DNA of 64,000 nt, taken from positions 372,001-436,000 of the forward strand of contig NZ_JAPDRF010000002.1 of the NCBI RefSeq assembly GCF_040706615.1, read 5' to 3'. Positions within the stretch are counted from its first letter, which is position 1; each line of letters starts with the position of its first letter. The notes beneath the pieces are model-generated. The model was not told the DNA's origin, ran no database searches, and saw only the letters and a list, made by a program, of their open reading frames with translations. This DNA is from Lentisalinibacter sediminis (GTDB lineage Bacteria > Pseudomonadota > Gammaproteobacteria > Steroidobacterales > Woeseiaceae). Shown here one piece after another: positions 26,491 through 35,172 of this stretch. Position numbers and translations under genes: made by a program.

Positions 26491-27681
26491 ATGGAAGAAT
26501 TCGAAATAGTCGTGGTCGGCGGCGGACCCGCCGGTGCCACTGCAGCTGCCACTCTCGCCCGCCAGGGCCGCTCGGTGCTGCTGCTGGACCGGGAGGGGCG
26601 CATCAAGCCCTGCGGCGGCGCCATCCCGCCCCGCCTGATCCGCGACTTCGAGATACCGGACGCGCTGCTGGTGGCCAAGGTGGACTCCGCGCGCATGGTC
26701 GCCCCGTCCGGCCGCGGCGTCGACATGCCCATCGAGGGCGGCTATGTCGGCATGGTGGATCGGGAGGAGTTCGATGAATGGCTGCGCGTGCGGGCGGCCG
26801 CCGCCGGCGCCGACCGGCGCCAGGGCACCTTCCGCGAGATCACCCGCGACGCCGACGGCACGGCGATCGTGCACTACCGTGCCCGCGAGGACGGCCGCGA
26901 CGCGCCGCCGCGGGCGGTCCGTGCCCGCGCCGTCATCGGCGCCGATGGCGCCAACTCACGGGTGGCGAACCAGATGGTGCCCGGCGGCGACGCCATCCCC
27001 TACGTGGCCGCCTATCACGAGATCATCCGTTCCCCGGCCCAGGGCCAGGGAGACTTCGACGGCAAGCGCTGCGACGTGTACTACCAGGGGCACCTGTCGC
27101 CGGACTTCTACGCCTGGATCTTCCCCCACGGCGAGCACACCAGCGTGGGCGTCGGCAGCGCCAACAAGGGCTTCTCCCTGCGCGGCGCAGTGGCCGAACT
27201 GCGCGCCGCCACCGGCATGAGCGAGTGCGAGACCGTGCGGCGTGAGGGTGCGCCGATACCGCTGAAGCCGCTGAAACGCTGGGACAACGGCCGCGACGTT
27301 CTGCTGGCAGGTGATGCCGCCGGTATCGTGGCACCGGCCTCCGGCGAGGGGATCTATTACGCGATGGTCGGCGGCCAGTACGCCGCGGAGGCGGTGGAGG
27401 AATTCTGCGCCACCGGCAAGGCGAAGGCACTGAAGAAGGCGCGCAAGCGCTTCCTGAAAGAGCACGGGCGGGTGTTCTGGGTGCTGGGCCTGCTGCAGCG
27501 CTTCTGGTACTCGTCGGACAAGCGGCGCGAGCGCTTCGTCAGCATCTGCGAGGATCCGGACGTCCAGCGCCTCACCTGGGAGGCGTACATGAACAAGCGT
27601 CTCGTGCGCGCGAAGCCGATCGCCCACGTGCGCATCTTCTTCAAGGACCTCGCCCACCTGCTGGGGATCGTCTCGCCGTGA
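26491..27681 (+). CDS. bchP: Geranylgeranyl reductase BchP
   Basis: BchP reduces the geranylgeranyl tail of bacteriochlorophyll to phytyl. The 396-residue flavoprotein begins MEEFEIVVVGGGPAGATAAA with the FAD GxGxxG fold. It contains REGRIKPCGGAIPPRL and the second FAD motif LLAGDAAGIVAPASGEGI. The start has an AGAGGA site. It follows bch2 by 13 bases and is likely in the same transcript. Confidence 0.94.
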   Translation: MEEFEIVVVGGGPAGATAAATLARQGRSVLLLDREGRIKPCGGAIPPRLIRDFEIPDALLVAKVDSARMVAPSGRGVDMPIEGGYVGMVDREEFDEWLRVRAAAAGADRRQGTFREITRDADGTAIVHYRAREDGRDAPPRAVRARAVIGADGANSRVANQMVPGGDAIPYVAAYHEIIRSPAQGQGDFDGKRCDVYYQGHLSPDFYAWIFPHGEHTSVGVGSANKGFSLRGAVAELRAATGMSECETVRREGAPIPLKPLKRWDNGRDVLLAGDAAGIVAPASGEGIYYAMVGGQYAAEAVEEFCATGKAKALKKARKRFLKEHGRVFWVLGLLQRFWYSSDKRRERFVSICEDPDVQRLTWEAYMNKRLVRAKPIAHVRIFFKDLAHLLGIVSP

Positions 27682-27691
27682 GCGCCTCTCC

Positions 27692-28168
27692 TTGAGCGCA
27701 AGAGCCGTACGCCCGCTGCCGATTGTCGTGGCCGCCCTCGCCGTCCTGGCGATGGGCGCCGGCGGCGGGCTGCTGACCGACCTCGGGCCCTGGTACCAGA
27801 ACCTGGCGCAGCCGGACTGGAAGCCGCCGGACGTCGCGTTCGGACCGGTCTGGACGAGCATCTTCGTGCTGGCCGGGATCGGCGGCGTGCTGGCCTGGTC
27901 GGCCGCCGACGGCGCCGCCGACCGACGCCGCATCCTCACGCTGTTCGGCGCGAATGCCATCCTGAACCTGGGCTGGAGCGTGATGTTCTTCCAGGTGAAG
28001 CGCCCGGAGTGGGCGCTGGCCGAGCTCGTCCTGCTGTGGCTATCGATCGTGGCACTGATCGTCGGCCTGAGACGGATCTCGCTGGCAGCCTCCCTGCTGA
28101 TGGTCCCCTATCTCGCCTGGGTGACTTTCGCCGGCTTCCTGAATTTCGTCATCGTACGACTGAACTAG
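27692..28168 (+). CDS. tspO: TspO/MBR family tryptophan-rich sensory protein
   Basis: A 158-residue five-helix membrane protein. WYQNLAQPDWKPPDVAFGPVW is the diagnostic TspO block, with NAILNLGWSVMFF and PYLAWVTFAGFLNF later. In Rhodobacter, TspO (CrtK) is an outer-membrane tetrapyrrole-related regulator of photosynthesis genes, so its place at the PGC border is meaningful. The start is a TTG ten bases after bchP with no clear ribosome site, suggesting coupled translation; no better start was seen. Confidence 0.88.
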   Translation: MSARAVRPLPIVVAALAVLAMGAGGGLLTDLGPWYQNLAQPDWKPPDVAFGPVWTSIFVLAGIGGVLAWSAADGAADRRRILTLFGANAILNLGWSVMFFQVKRPEWALAELVLLWLSIVALIVGLRRISLAASLLMVPYLAWVTFAGFLNFVIVRLN

Positions 28169-28193
28169 GACCGACGGCCCGCCGGGTGCCGTT

Positions 28194-30389
28194 TCAGCTA
28201 AAGACCCGGTAGACGGTGAAAGCGCCGAGGTAGCCCAGCGCGGTCATGTAGGACCAGGCGAAGATGGGCCAGCGCCAGGTATTGGTCTCGCGCCGGATGA
28301 CGGCGAGCGTGGCTGCACACTGCAGGCACCAGGCATAGAACACCAGCAGACCGAGCACCATCGGCAGCGTGAACACGGGGGTGCCGTCCGGCCAGGTCGC
28401 GGCGCTCAGGCGTTCCGACAGGCGTTCGTCGTCGGCCTCGGCGCCTACCGCGTAGATGGTTCCGAGCACCGCCACGACCACCTCGCGGGCCGGGAACCCG
28501 GCGAGCACCGCGGCGGAGACCCGCCAGTCCCAGCCGAGCGGATGGAAGACCGGGGCGATGGTCTCGCCGGCCCGCCCGAGCCAGCTCTGGGCGAGCTGGG
28601 CGGCGGCCGCCTCGTTCTCGATCTGGCTGAGCCGCTCCTCGAGCGCCTCGCCCTCGTAGGCCGCGACGGCCCGGGCGGCGGCCTCGCCGGCCGCCTGCTC
28701 CACCGTCTCCGAGCGGGGGAAATACGCCAGCGCCCAGATGATCACCGCCACCGAGAATATGACCGTGCCAGCGCGGCGCAGGAAGATACGCGCCCGGTCG
28801 AGCAGCTTGATGGCCACCGTACGCAGGTTGGGATAGCGGAACTCGGGCAGCGTCAGCATGAAGGTGGGACGCTCGCCGCGCAGCGCCGATCGCTTCAGCA
28901 GCAGCGCGGTGCCGACCCCGCCGAAGATGCTGAGCAGGTACAGGCCGAACAGCACGAGGCCCTGCAGATTGAGGGGACCCACGCCGCGGTCCGGAACGAA
29001 GGCCGCGATCAGCAGTGCGTAGACGGGCAGGCGGGCCGAGCAGGTCATGAACGGCGCGGCGAGGATGGTGGCGATGCGGTCGCGGCGATTCGGTATCACG
29101 CGAGTCGCCATGATGGCAGGCACGGCGCACGCGAAGCCCGAGAGCAGCGGGATCACGGAATGGCCGGAGAGCCCGACGCTGCGCATGGCGCGATCCACCA
29201 GGAAGGCCGCACGCGCGAGATAGCCCGTATCCTCCATGAGGATCAGGAACAGGAACAGAATCATGATCTGGGGCAGGAAGATCACGACGCTGCCTACGCC
29301 GGCGATCACGCCGTCCACCAGGAAGCTGGCGAGGAAGCCATCCGGCAGCCGGACTTGCAGGAACCTCCCGGCGCCGCTGACGGCCGCGTCGATCAGATCC
29401 ATCATGGGCGTCGCCCAGGCGAACACGGCCTGGAAGACCACGGCCATGGACAGGATGAACAGCCCGGTGGCGGGCCAGGGCCGACTGAACCACGCGGTGA
29501 CCCGCGCGCCCTGGCGCTCGATGGCCGAGCCTTGCTGCTGGACGTCCGCCAGGGCCTCACGGATCCAGCGGTAACGCTCCCGCGCCTCGACGGCCCGGGG
29601 CGGCTCCTCGCCGAACAGCTCGCGCCTGGCTCCCGCGAGCGCCTGCCGGCCGCGCTCGTCCAGGTTCTGCTGCCGCCAGGCCACGGTGGCCGGGTCGTCG
29701 TCCACCAGTGCCCGCTCGATATCGATGATGCCAACATGAGGGGGCAGGTCCGCCAGCTCCTCTCTCAGGCGCTCCGCCGTCTCCCGCAGCGCCGGCCAGA
29801 AGCCGATCCGCCGCGGCGGAGCCGTCTCCGGCAGCTGCGCGAGGCGGCTCTTCAATTCGCCGAAACCCCGGCCGGTGGTTGCTACCACCGGGACGATGGG
29901 GATGCCGCCGAGCTTCGCGGACAGCGCCTCCACGTCGATGTGCGTGCCGTTGCGGCGCGCGATATCGGTCATGGTGAGTGCGACCAGCAGCGGCCGTTCC
30001 AGCTCGACCAGCTGCTGCAGGAAATACAGGCTCTGGTAGAGCTGGGTCGCGTCGACTACGGCCAGGATCGCGTCCGGCGGCGGTGTGCCCGGCATGCGGC
30101 CGAGGAGCACGTCCACGGCGATGCGCTCGTCCGCGGAATACGGGCTCATGCCGTAGGTGCCGGGCAGGTCGATCAGATCGAACTCCCCCTCGGGCAGGGA
30201 CGCACGGCCGGATTTTTTCTCGACGGTGACGCCGGGATAGTTCCCGGTGTGCTGGCGCATGCCGGTGAGCCGGTTGAAGACCGTACTCTTCCCCGCGTTC
30301 GGATTACCCACCAGCGCGATGGTGCCCGCCGCCCGGCGGGTCATCGCCACTGCCGAGAGTGGGACGGCGATTTCCCGGTTGTCGCTCAT
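28194..30389 (-). CDS. feoB: Ferrous iron transporter FeoB
   Basis: FeoB is the inner-membrane Fe2+ uptake protein with an N-terminal G domain. In the 731-residue product, G1 is GNPNAGKS and G3 is DLPGTYGMSP. The G4 position reads ALTMTDIA, with Thr where Asn is usual. Gate-like helices and the NxxGP-type C-terminal membrane part follow, with the usual number of spans. The ATG overlaps the feoA stop (ATGA). It is convergent with tspO, only 25 bases apart. Confidence 0.93.
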   Translation of the reverse strand: MSDNREIAVPLSAVAMTRRAAGTIALVGNPNAGKSTVFNRLTGMRQHTGNYPGVTVEKKSGRASLPEGEFDLIDLPGTYGMSPYSADERIAVDVLLGRMPGTPPPDAILAVVDATQLYQSLYFLQQLVELERPLLVALTMTDIARRNGTHIDVEALSAKLGGIPIVPVVATTGRGFGELKSRLAQLPETAPPRRIGFWPALRETAERLREELADLPPHVGIIDIERALVDDDPATVAWRQQNLDERGRQALAGARRELFGEEPPRAVEARERYRWIREALADVQQQGSAIERQGARVTAWFSRPWPATGLFILSMAVVFQAVFAWATPMMDLIDAAVSGAGRFLQVRLPDGFLASFLVDGVIAGVGSVVIFLPQIMILFLFLILMEDTGYLARAAFLVDRAMRSVGLSGHSVIPLLSGFACAVPAIMATRVIPNRRDRIATILAAPFMTCSARLPVYALLIAAFVPDRGVGPLNLQGLVLFGLYLLSIFGGVGTALLLKRSALRGERPTFMLTLPEFRYPNLRTVAIKLLDRARIFLRRAGTVIFSVAVIIWALAYFPRSETVEQAAGEAAARAVAAYEGEALEERLSQIENEAAAAQLAQSWLGRAGETIAPVFHPLGWDWRVSAAVLAGFPAREVVVAVLGTIYAVGAEADDERLSERLSAATWPDGTPVFTLPMVLGLLVFYAWCLQCAATLAVIRRETNTWRWPIFAWSYMTALGYLGAFTVYRVFS

Positions 30390-30637
30390 TCCTGTTCTGG
30401 GACGTTGTTCCCTTCCAGGTGCTCCACCCGGAACCGCCTGGCCTGGTCCTGGCGCAGCGAGATGGACGTCCCGTGGAGGCGGAATTCCAGCGGGTCGCCG
30501 CCGAGGGAGCGGTGCATAAAGGTGAGCTCCGCACCCTCCACGAGGCCGAGCGTCATCAGGCGCTGGACGCCCGGATCGGAGGGGTCGACCGACGCGATCC
30601 GGACGCGATCGCCGTTCTTGAGGTCTTTAAGGGTCAT
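30386..30637 (-). CDS. feoA: Ferrous iron transport accessory protein FeoA
   Basis: An 83-residue SH3-like FeoA protein that works with FeoB at the cytoplasmic face. GDRVRIASVDPSDPGVQRLM and the MTLGLVEGAELTF block are typical. I chose the ATG at 30637, giving the usual MTLKDLKNGD start; a longer frame runs up to 30691 through the Fur-like box and is less likely. Regulation by iron is suggested by that box. Confidence 0.9.
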   Translation of the reverse strand: MTLKDLKNGDRVRIASVDPSDPGVQRLMTLGLVEGAELTFMHRSLGGDPLEFRLHGTSISLRQDQARRFRVEHLEGNNVPEQE

Positions 30638-30659
30638 TTCAGCTCTCTGTCTCGGAGCC

Positions 30660-30675
30660 GAATGATAATCGTTTG
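30660..30675. promoter_or_regulatory. Fur-like box upstream of feoAB
   Basis: GAATGATAATCGTTTG holds the ten-base core AATGATAATC of the Fur consensus with a partial third hexamer. It sits 23 bases upstream of the feoA ATG, where Fur-Fe2+ would repress transcription. Confidence 0.6.
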
Positions 30676-30818
30676 CGTCTTTGCTAGCCATTGCGGCAAG
30701 CGCGTACTCTCCCGGGATTTACCACCTGATCAGCGACTCACGGGCGCCCACGGACCCGCGGCGGCGGCATCCGTCCGCCGGCTCACCGGCTACGGGAAGG
30801 CTGCCGCGCCGATGACGG

Positions 30819-31433
30819 TCAGCTGGCGGTCTTCTTCGCGGACGCTTTCTTCGAGCTCGTCTTTCTGGCCGATGCCTTTCTGGCGGGCGTCTTCTTGCGC
30901 GCCGTCTTCCGGGTGGTCTTCTTTTTCGAGGCCTTTTTCTTCGCGGCCGTCTTCTTGGCCGCTTTCTTCTTTGCGGGCTTCTTCTTTGCCGCCTTCTTAG
31001 CTGCGGGCTTCTTCTTTTTCTTCTTCCTTCCGGTCATCCTCTCGATCTGCTTTTCGACCTGGTCTATCGCCTTGTCGATGCGCAGCGCATGGGTGAGGTG
31101 TTTCCGCGCCGAATTGAGATCGTCGCGCACGAGACTGAGATCCTTGCGCATGTCGGCGGCCTCTTCCCGCGCCTCGCCGACCGTCTTTTTCAGGTTATCG
31201 ATCTGCTCTTTCAGTTCCTTCCGCGTCCTGTCGCTGGTGGCCTTGGCGAGCTTCTCCGCCTTTTTCTGCATGTCCTTGCGGGCCTTCTCGACGCGCTTGT
31301 TGGCCTTCTTGATCTCGCGCATCAAGCGATCGCGTTCCCGGCTGAGCCGTTTCGTCGCCGACTCCGCCGCCTTGCGGAATTCTTTCTTGGCGTCCTGCAA
31401 TGCGCGCTGCTGCTTCCTGACTTCTTCGATCAT
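30819..31433 (-). CDS. Histone-H1-like protein: coiled coil plus Lys/Ala-rich tail
   Basis: A 204-residue protein in two parts. Residues 1-135 are charged heptad-like helix (for example RDRLMREIKKANKRVEKARK), a probable long coiled coil. The remainder is a Lys/Ala/Thr/Arg tail built of AAKKK-, AKKTA- and RKTAR-like repeats, as in AlgP-type and other bacterial H1-like proteins. Such tails bind DNA non-specifically; the coiled coil suggests oligomerisation. The promoter and function are not evident. It follows the terminator of the MMPL operon and is transcribed separately towards feoA. Confidence 0.75.
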   Translation of the reverse strand: MIEEVRKQQRALQDAKKEFRKAAESATKRLSRERDRLMREIKKANKRVEKARKDMQKKAEKLAKATSDRTRKELKEQIDNLKKTVGEAREEAADMRKDLSLVRDDLNSARKHLTHALRIDKAIDQVEKQIERMTGRKKKKKKPAAKKAAKKKPAKKKAAKKTAAKKKASKKKTTRKTARKKTPARKASARKTSSKKASAKKTAS

Positions 31434-31523
31434 GGTCGTACTCCATCAAACGCTCTTACGGAGACCGATTCCGTTCAGCCCTCCGCAGGAATGCTACCCG
31501 AGTGCCCAGGTAACGTCATCCGC

Positions 31524-31552
31524 AAAAACCAGGGGCCGCACACCGCGGCCCC
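31524..31552 (-). terminator. Rho-independent terminator of the DUF1302-MMPL operon
   Basis: On the minus strand GGGGCCGC/GCGGCCCC form a perfect eight-pair stem with a five-base loop, followed by TGG and five T. It lies 8 bases after the MMPL stop codon. Confidence 0.85.
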
Positions 31553-31559
31553 CGGGTAC

Positions 31560-33989
31560 TCAGTTCGCCGCGCCGGTGGCACCGGACAGCCGTGGCTCGG
31601 CATCGTGGTCCGGCCCGGCGCCAATCAGGAAGCGTGCCAGAGCCGGCAGCAGCACGAGCGCGCCCAGCATGTTCCACAGGAACATGAAGGTCAGCATGAG
31701 ACCCATGTCCGCCTGGAACTTGATCGGAGAGAAGATCCAGGTGGCGACGCCCACGGCGAGGGTGATGCCGGTGAAGGCCACGGCCTGACCGGTCGTCTGC
31801 AGCGTCCGGTCGTAAGCAGCCTTGAGGTTGAGGCCGTCGCGCAGATGGGAGTCGAGCCGGCTGAAGATGTAGATGCCGTAATCCACGCCGATACCGACGC
31901 CCAGCGCGATCACGGGCAGAGTCGCTACCTTGACGCCGATACCGAGGAAGGCCATCAGCGCCTGCGCCAGCACGGAAGTGAGCGCCAGCGGCAGGATGAT
32001 GCATATCACGGCGCGCCAGGAGCGGAAGGCGAGCAGCACGAGGAAGCTGACCACCCCGTACACCAGTGCCAGCATCTGGTATTGCGCCGTGGCGATCACC
32101 TCGTTGGTGGCCGCCTCGATGCCCGCGTTGCCGGCGGCCAGCACGAAACGCACGTCGTCGCTGTTGTTCGCCTCGGCGAAGGCCTCGGCATCGGCGACCA
32201 CGCGCTGCAGCGTCTCGGCTTTGTGGTCCTCCAGGAACAGCAGCACCGGCACCATGCTGCAGTCCACGTTCATCAGGTTCGAGGGCACCCGGGAGAGCGA
32301 GTTGTTCAGGATGTACTGGTTGCGGCTCAGCGTGTGCCAGAGCGGATTGCCCTCGTTCATCGCCTGGATGACCAGCTTGGAGACGTCGACCAGCGAGACG
32401 ACGGACTGCACTCCCCGGGTATCGCTCATGACCTCCTGGAAGCGATCGATCGCCGCCAGGGTCTCGTACTCCCCACACTGCTGTGTCGGAGTCTCGACCA
32501 TGACCACGAACACGTCGGTGCCGGTCGAGAAATTCTCTGTGAGAAACGCGTTGTCGAGATTGTAACGCGAATCCGGCCGCAACTCGGGAGCACCCGGATC
32601 GAGATCGCCGATGCGCAGATCCTGACTGAAATAGAGACCCAGTCCGCCAAGCAGGATCGCGACGCCGATCGCCAGCGTAGCCCGACCGCGCAGGACGAAG
32701 TTGCCGAAGAACTGCCAGGTGGGATGCGGCTTCTCCCGGCGCTTCTGCAGGTGGCGCACGCCGTGCTTCGAGATGCCGGTGTAGGACAGCAGCACCGGCA
32801 GCAGGAACAGGTTGGTGAAGATGATGACGGCGACACCGATACCAGCGGTCAGCGCCAGCTCCTGGATGACCGGAATGTCGATCACCATCAGCGTGAGGAA
32901 TCCGATACCGTCGCTGACGAGTGCCACCATGCCGGGCACGAACAGCACCCGGAACGTGCCGCGTGCGGCCTGCTCGGCGGTGGCACCGACGCTGAACCGG
33001 TTGGCGACGTTGTTGATGATCTGGACCGAGTGGCTGATGCCGATGGCGAAGACCAGGAACGGAACCAGCATGGAGTAGGGGTCGAGACCGTAACCCAGGG
33101 TCTTCAGCAGACCGAGTTGCCAGATCACCGCCATGGTCGAGCAGACCAGCGGCATCATCGTGGCCCAGTGGCAACGAGAGTAGTAGTAAAGCAGAACCAG
33201 CGTAATCAGGAAGGCGATGCCGAAGAACGAGGCCACCAGTGTGGCGCCCTCGATCAGGTCGCCGACGACCTTCGCGAAACCGGTGATGCGGATCTTGATC
33301 GTGTCGGACTCGTACTTGTCCCGCACGAGGCGCTCGAGATCCTGGGAGAACTCGTAATAATCGAGCTTCTCGCCGGTCTCCGGATTCACGTCCACCAGCG
33401 GCGCGATGATCGCCGCCGAACGGAAGTTGTTCGCCACGAGCCGTCCGATCTGGCCGGATCGGTCTATGTTTTCCCGCAGTTGCTGCAGCGCTCTGGGCGA
33501 GCCGTCGTAGTCGTCCGGGATGACCGCGCCGCCGCGGAAGCCTTCCTCGGTGACCTCGCTCCAGCGTACGTTGGGAGTCCACAGCGATTCGAGCTTCGAG
33601 CGGTCGACGCCGGTAATGTAGAAGACCTCGTCGGTGATCTCCTGCAGCGTCTCCTGGAACTCCGCATCGAAGATATCCCCTTCCGTCGTCTGCACGATGA
33701 TGCGCACGAAATTGCCGAGCGATGCCAGATCCTGCTTGTTCTCGAGATAGTTCTCGATATAGGGATGCGAGACCGGAATCATCTTCTCGAAGCTCGCATC
33801 CGGACGCAGCTGACTCGCCTGGAAGGTGAGGAACGCCGTCACGGCCGCGAAGATCAGCAGGATGATGGGGCGATTGGAAAACAGCAGGGGTGCGACGTGC
33901 GCCTCGCGTGCGAGCTGCTCCTGCAAACGGCGACTGCGGGCTTCTTCGTCCTCGCCGCCGGGCGACTCCTGATTTGTGTCTTCCGTCAT
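31560..33989 (-). CDS. RND/MMPL-family exporter
   Basis: An 809-residue transporter with two halves. Each has one helix, a large periplasmic domain and a five-to-six-helix bundle, the layout of MMPL/HpnN-like RND proteins. The second half has LGVGIGVDYGIYIFSRL, with the acidic residue typical of proton-driven members. The N-terminal 25 residues are acidic and cytoplasmic. The ATG overlaps the stop of the YCF48-like gene (ATGA). Substrate is unknown; MMPL relatives move hydrophobic lipids, and the neighbouring outer-membrane DUF1302 and periplasmic DUF1329 proteins fit an envelope transport unit. Confidence 0.82.
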   Translation of the reverse strand: MTEDTNQESPGGEDEEARSRRLQEQLAREAHVAPLLFSNRPIILLIFAAVTAFLTFQASQLRPDASFEKMIPVSHPYIENYLENKQDLASLGNFVRIIVQTTEGDIFDAEFQETLQEITDEVFYITGVDRSKLESLWTPNVRWSEVTEEGFRGGAVIPDDYDGSPRALQQLRENIDRSGQIGRLVANNFRSAAIIAPLVDVNPETGEKLDYYEFSQDLERLVRDKYESDTIKIRITGFAKVVGDLIEGATLVASFFGIAFLITLVLLYYYSRCHWATMMPLVCSTMAVIWQLGLLKTLGYGLDPYSMLVPFLVFAIGISHSVQIINNVANRFSVGATAEQAARGTFRVLFVPGMVALVSDGIGFLTLMVIDIPVIQELALTAGIGVAVIIFTNLFLLPVLLSYTGISKHGVRHLQKRREKPHPTWQFFGNFVLRGRATLAIGVAILLGGLGLYFSQDLRIGDLDPGAPELRPDSRYNLDNAFLTENFSTGTDVFVVMVETPTQQCGEYETLAAIDRFQEVMSDTRGVQSVVSLVDVSKLVIQAMNEGNPLWHTLSRNQYILNNSLSRVPSNLMNVDCSMVPVLLFLEDHKAETLQRVVADAEAFAEANNSDDVRFVLAAGNAGIEAATNEVIATAQYQMLALVYGVVSFLVLLAFRSWRAVICIILPLALTSVLAQALMAFLGIGVKVATLPVIALGVGIGVDYGIYIFSRLDSHLRDGLNLKAAYDRTLQTTGQAVAFTGITLAVGVATWIFSPIKFQADMGLMLTFMFLWNMLGALVLLPALARFLIGAGPDHDAEPRLSGATGAAN

Positions 33990-35104
33990 GGTGCGACGCC
34001 CTCAGCCGTGTCGAGATCCGTGCGGATGCCGCCGAAACCGGCGATGAGCATGCGGCCGTTCCCCACCCGCTCGACGGCGGCCAGCGAGGCACGGCTGTCG
34101 AGCGGCAGGGTGGAAAAGGTCCTGCCGTCGTCACGGCTCTCGAGAATAGTGCCCGCGGCGCCGACGAGCACGATGCGCCCGTCGGAGAACACCTGACCGC
34201 CGAACAGCGTACTCTCGCCGGGCGCGTCGATAGCCGCCCAGGTATCGCCGTCGTCCTCTGAGCGGAAGATTCTTCCGCGCAGCCCGTAGATCAGCGCGCT
34301 GCCCGCCTCCGTCGTCAGGACGCCGAAGAACGAACCCTCGTAGGGCGAGTCCAGCGCCTCCCACGTATCGCCGTCGTCTGTGGAGCGGTGCAGCTGGCCG
34401 GCTTCACCGGCGATAAGCAGTGCGCCGGATTCGCTGAGCCCGATGTCATAGAGGTGGTAGCCGCTGGGATTGTCCAGCCGGTGAGAGTGCAGCTTCCAGG
34501 TCTCGCCGCCATCGTCGGTACGAAGCAGCAGCCCGTAGGCGCCGGTGATATAGCCGCGGCGCTCGTTCTGAAACCAGACGTTCAGCGCCGGATGCGTGAT
34601 GCCCTCCTCCCGGGCGCGCTCGGCGTCCTCGAGAGCGAACTCGGCCTCCTCCAGGGCCCACTGGGCGTCTTCACGCTCGTCGTCCGCTGCGTTCTCCAGC
34701 CTCGCGCGGGCCTCGTCGATGAGTGCCTTCGCCGCATCGATCTGCAACTCAGCGATCTTCTCTCCGGTTAGCGCGACAGACCAGGTCTGGCCGCGATCGG
34801 CGCTGGTCAGCGCTATACCTTCGTGGCCTACCGCCCATCCGGCGTCCGCACGCGGAAAATCGGCGGCCGTCAGCATGAGGGAGACTGGTACATCTGCATG
34901 CTGCCACACGTTGCCGCCATCATCGGAATAAATGATGTGGCCCTGCTCACCGACTGCGACGAGCCGGTCTCCCGCCCGGTCGAGGTCGACCAGCAGGGCA
35001 TGCTCGGCGTCCGGCGAGGGGATCGCCGGACGATAGGCGAACGGCTCCTGCGCCATGCCCGCTACGCTCCACAGGCACAGCAGCACTGCAATCGCTTTCT
35101 TCAA
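33986..35104 (-). CDS. YCF48/BNR-repeat beta-propeller protein with helical insertion
   Basis: An exported protein of 372 residues if translation starts at the TTG at 35104, giving a clean signal peptide (KKAIAVLLCLWSVAGMAQ). A GGGGGAG lies just upstream. A GTG at 35140 is the alternative but falls within a strong hairpin. The body has repeated Asp-box motifs (SDDGGNVWQ, SADRGQTWS, TDDGGETWK, STDDGDTWE, SEDDGDTWA), as in YCF48/HCF136-like propellers. Residues 115-168 are a long charged Ala/Glu helix inserted between blades. Relatives accompany MMPL exporters; biochemical role unknown. Confidence 0.78.
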   Translation of the reverse strand: MKKAIAVLLCLWSVAGMAQEPFAYRPAIPSPDAEHALLVDLDRAGDRLVAVGEQGHIIYSDDGGNVWQHADVPVSLMLTAADFPRADAGWAVGHEGIALTSADRGQTWSVALTGEKIAELQIDAAKALIDEARARLENAADDEREDAQWALEEAEFALEDAERAREEGITHPALNVWFQNERRGYITGAYGLLLRTDDGGETWKLHSHRLDNPSGYHLYDIGLSESGALLIAGEAGQLHRSTDDGDTWEALDSPYEGSFFGVLTTEAGSALIYGLRGRIFRSEDDGDTWAAIDAPGESTLFGGQVFSDGRIVLVGAAGTILESRDDGRTFSTLPLDSRASLAAVERVGNGRMLIAGFGGIRTDLDTAEGVAP

Positions 35105-35125
35105 AGACTCCCCCTCTGCAGAAAT

Positions 35126-35161
35126 CGCGGCCGTCCGCACTCACCCGGGCGGACGGCCGCG
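35126..35161. other. Perfect 13-pair hairpin between the DUF1329 and YCF48-like genes
   Basis: CGCGGCCGTCCGC (35126-35138) pairs perfectly with GCGGACGGCCGCG (35149-35161) around a ten-base loop. There is no T-run on either strand, so it is more likely an mRNA processing, stability or partial-termination element than a simple terminator. Confidence 0.55.
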
Positions 35162-35172
35162 CTGTCGATTGA

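Noticed and set aside
28169..28193. Bidirectional terminator between tspO and feoB
   Set aside because: An ACGGC/GCCGT pairing exists but is short, with no T-run; not strong enough to list.
31089..34196. Very long open frame (about 1035 codons) antisense to the MMPL, histone-like and intergenic region
   Set aside because: It is a shadow of GC-rich coding on the other strand: its translation is Arg/His/Gln-rich without domains, and it crosses a terminator and several real genes.
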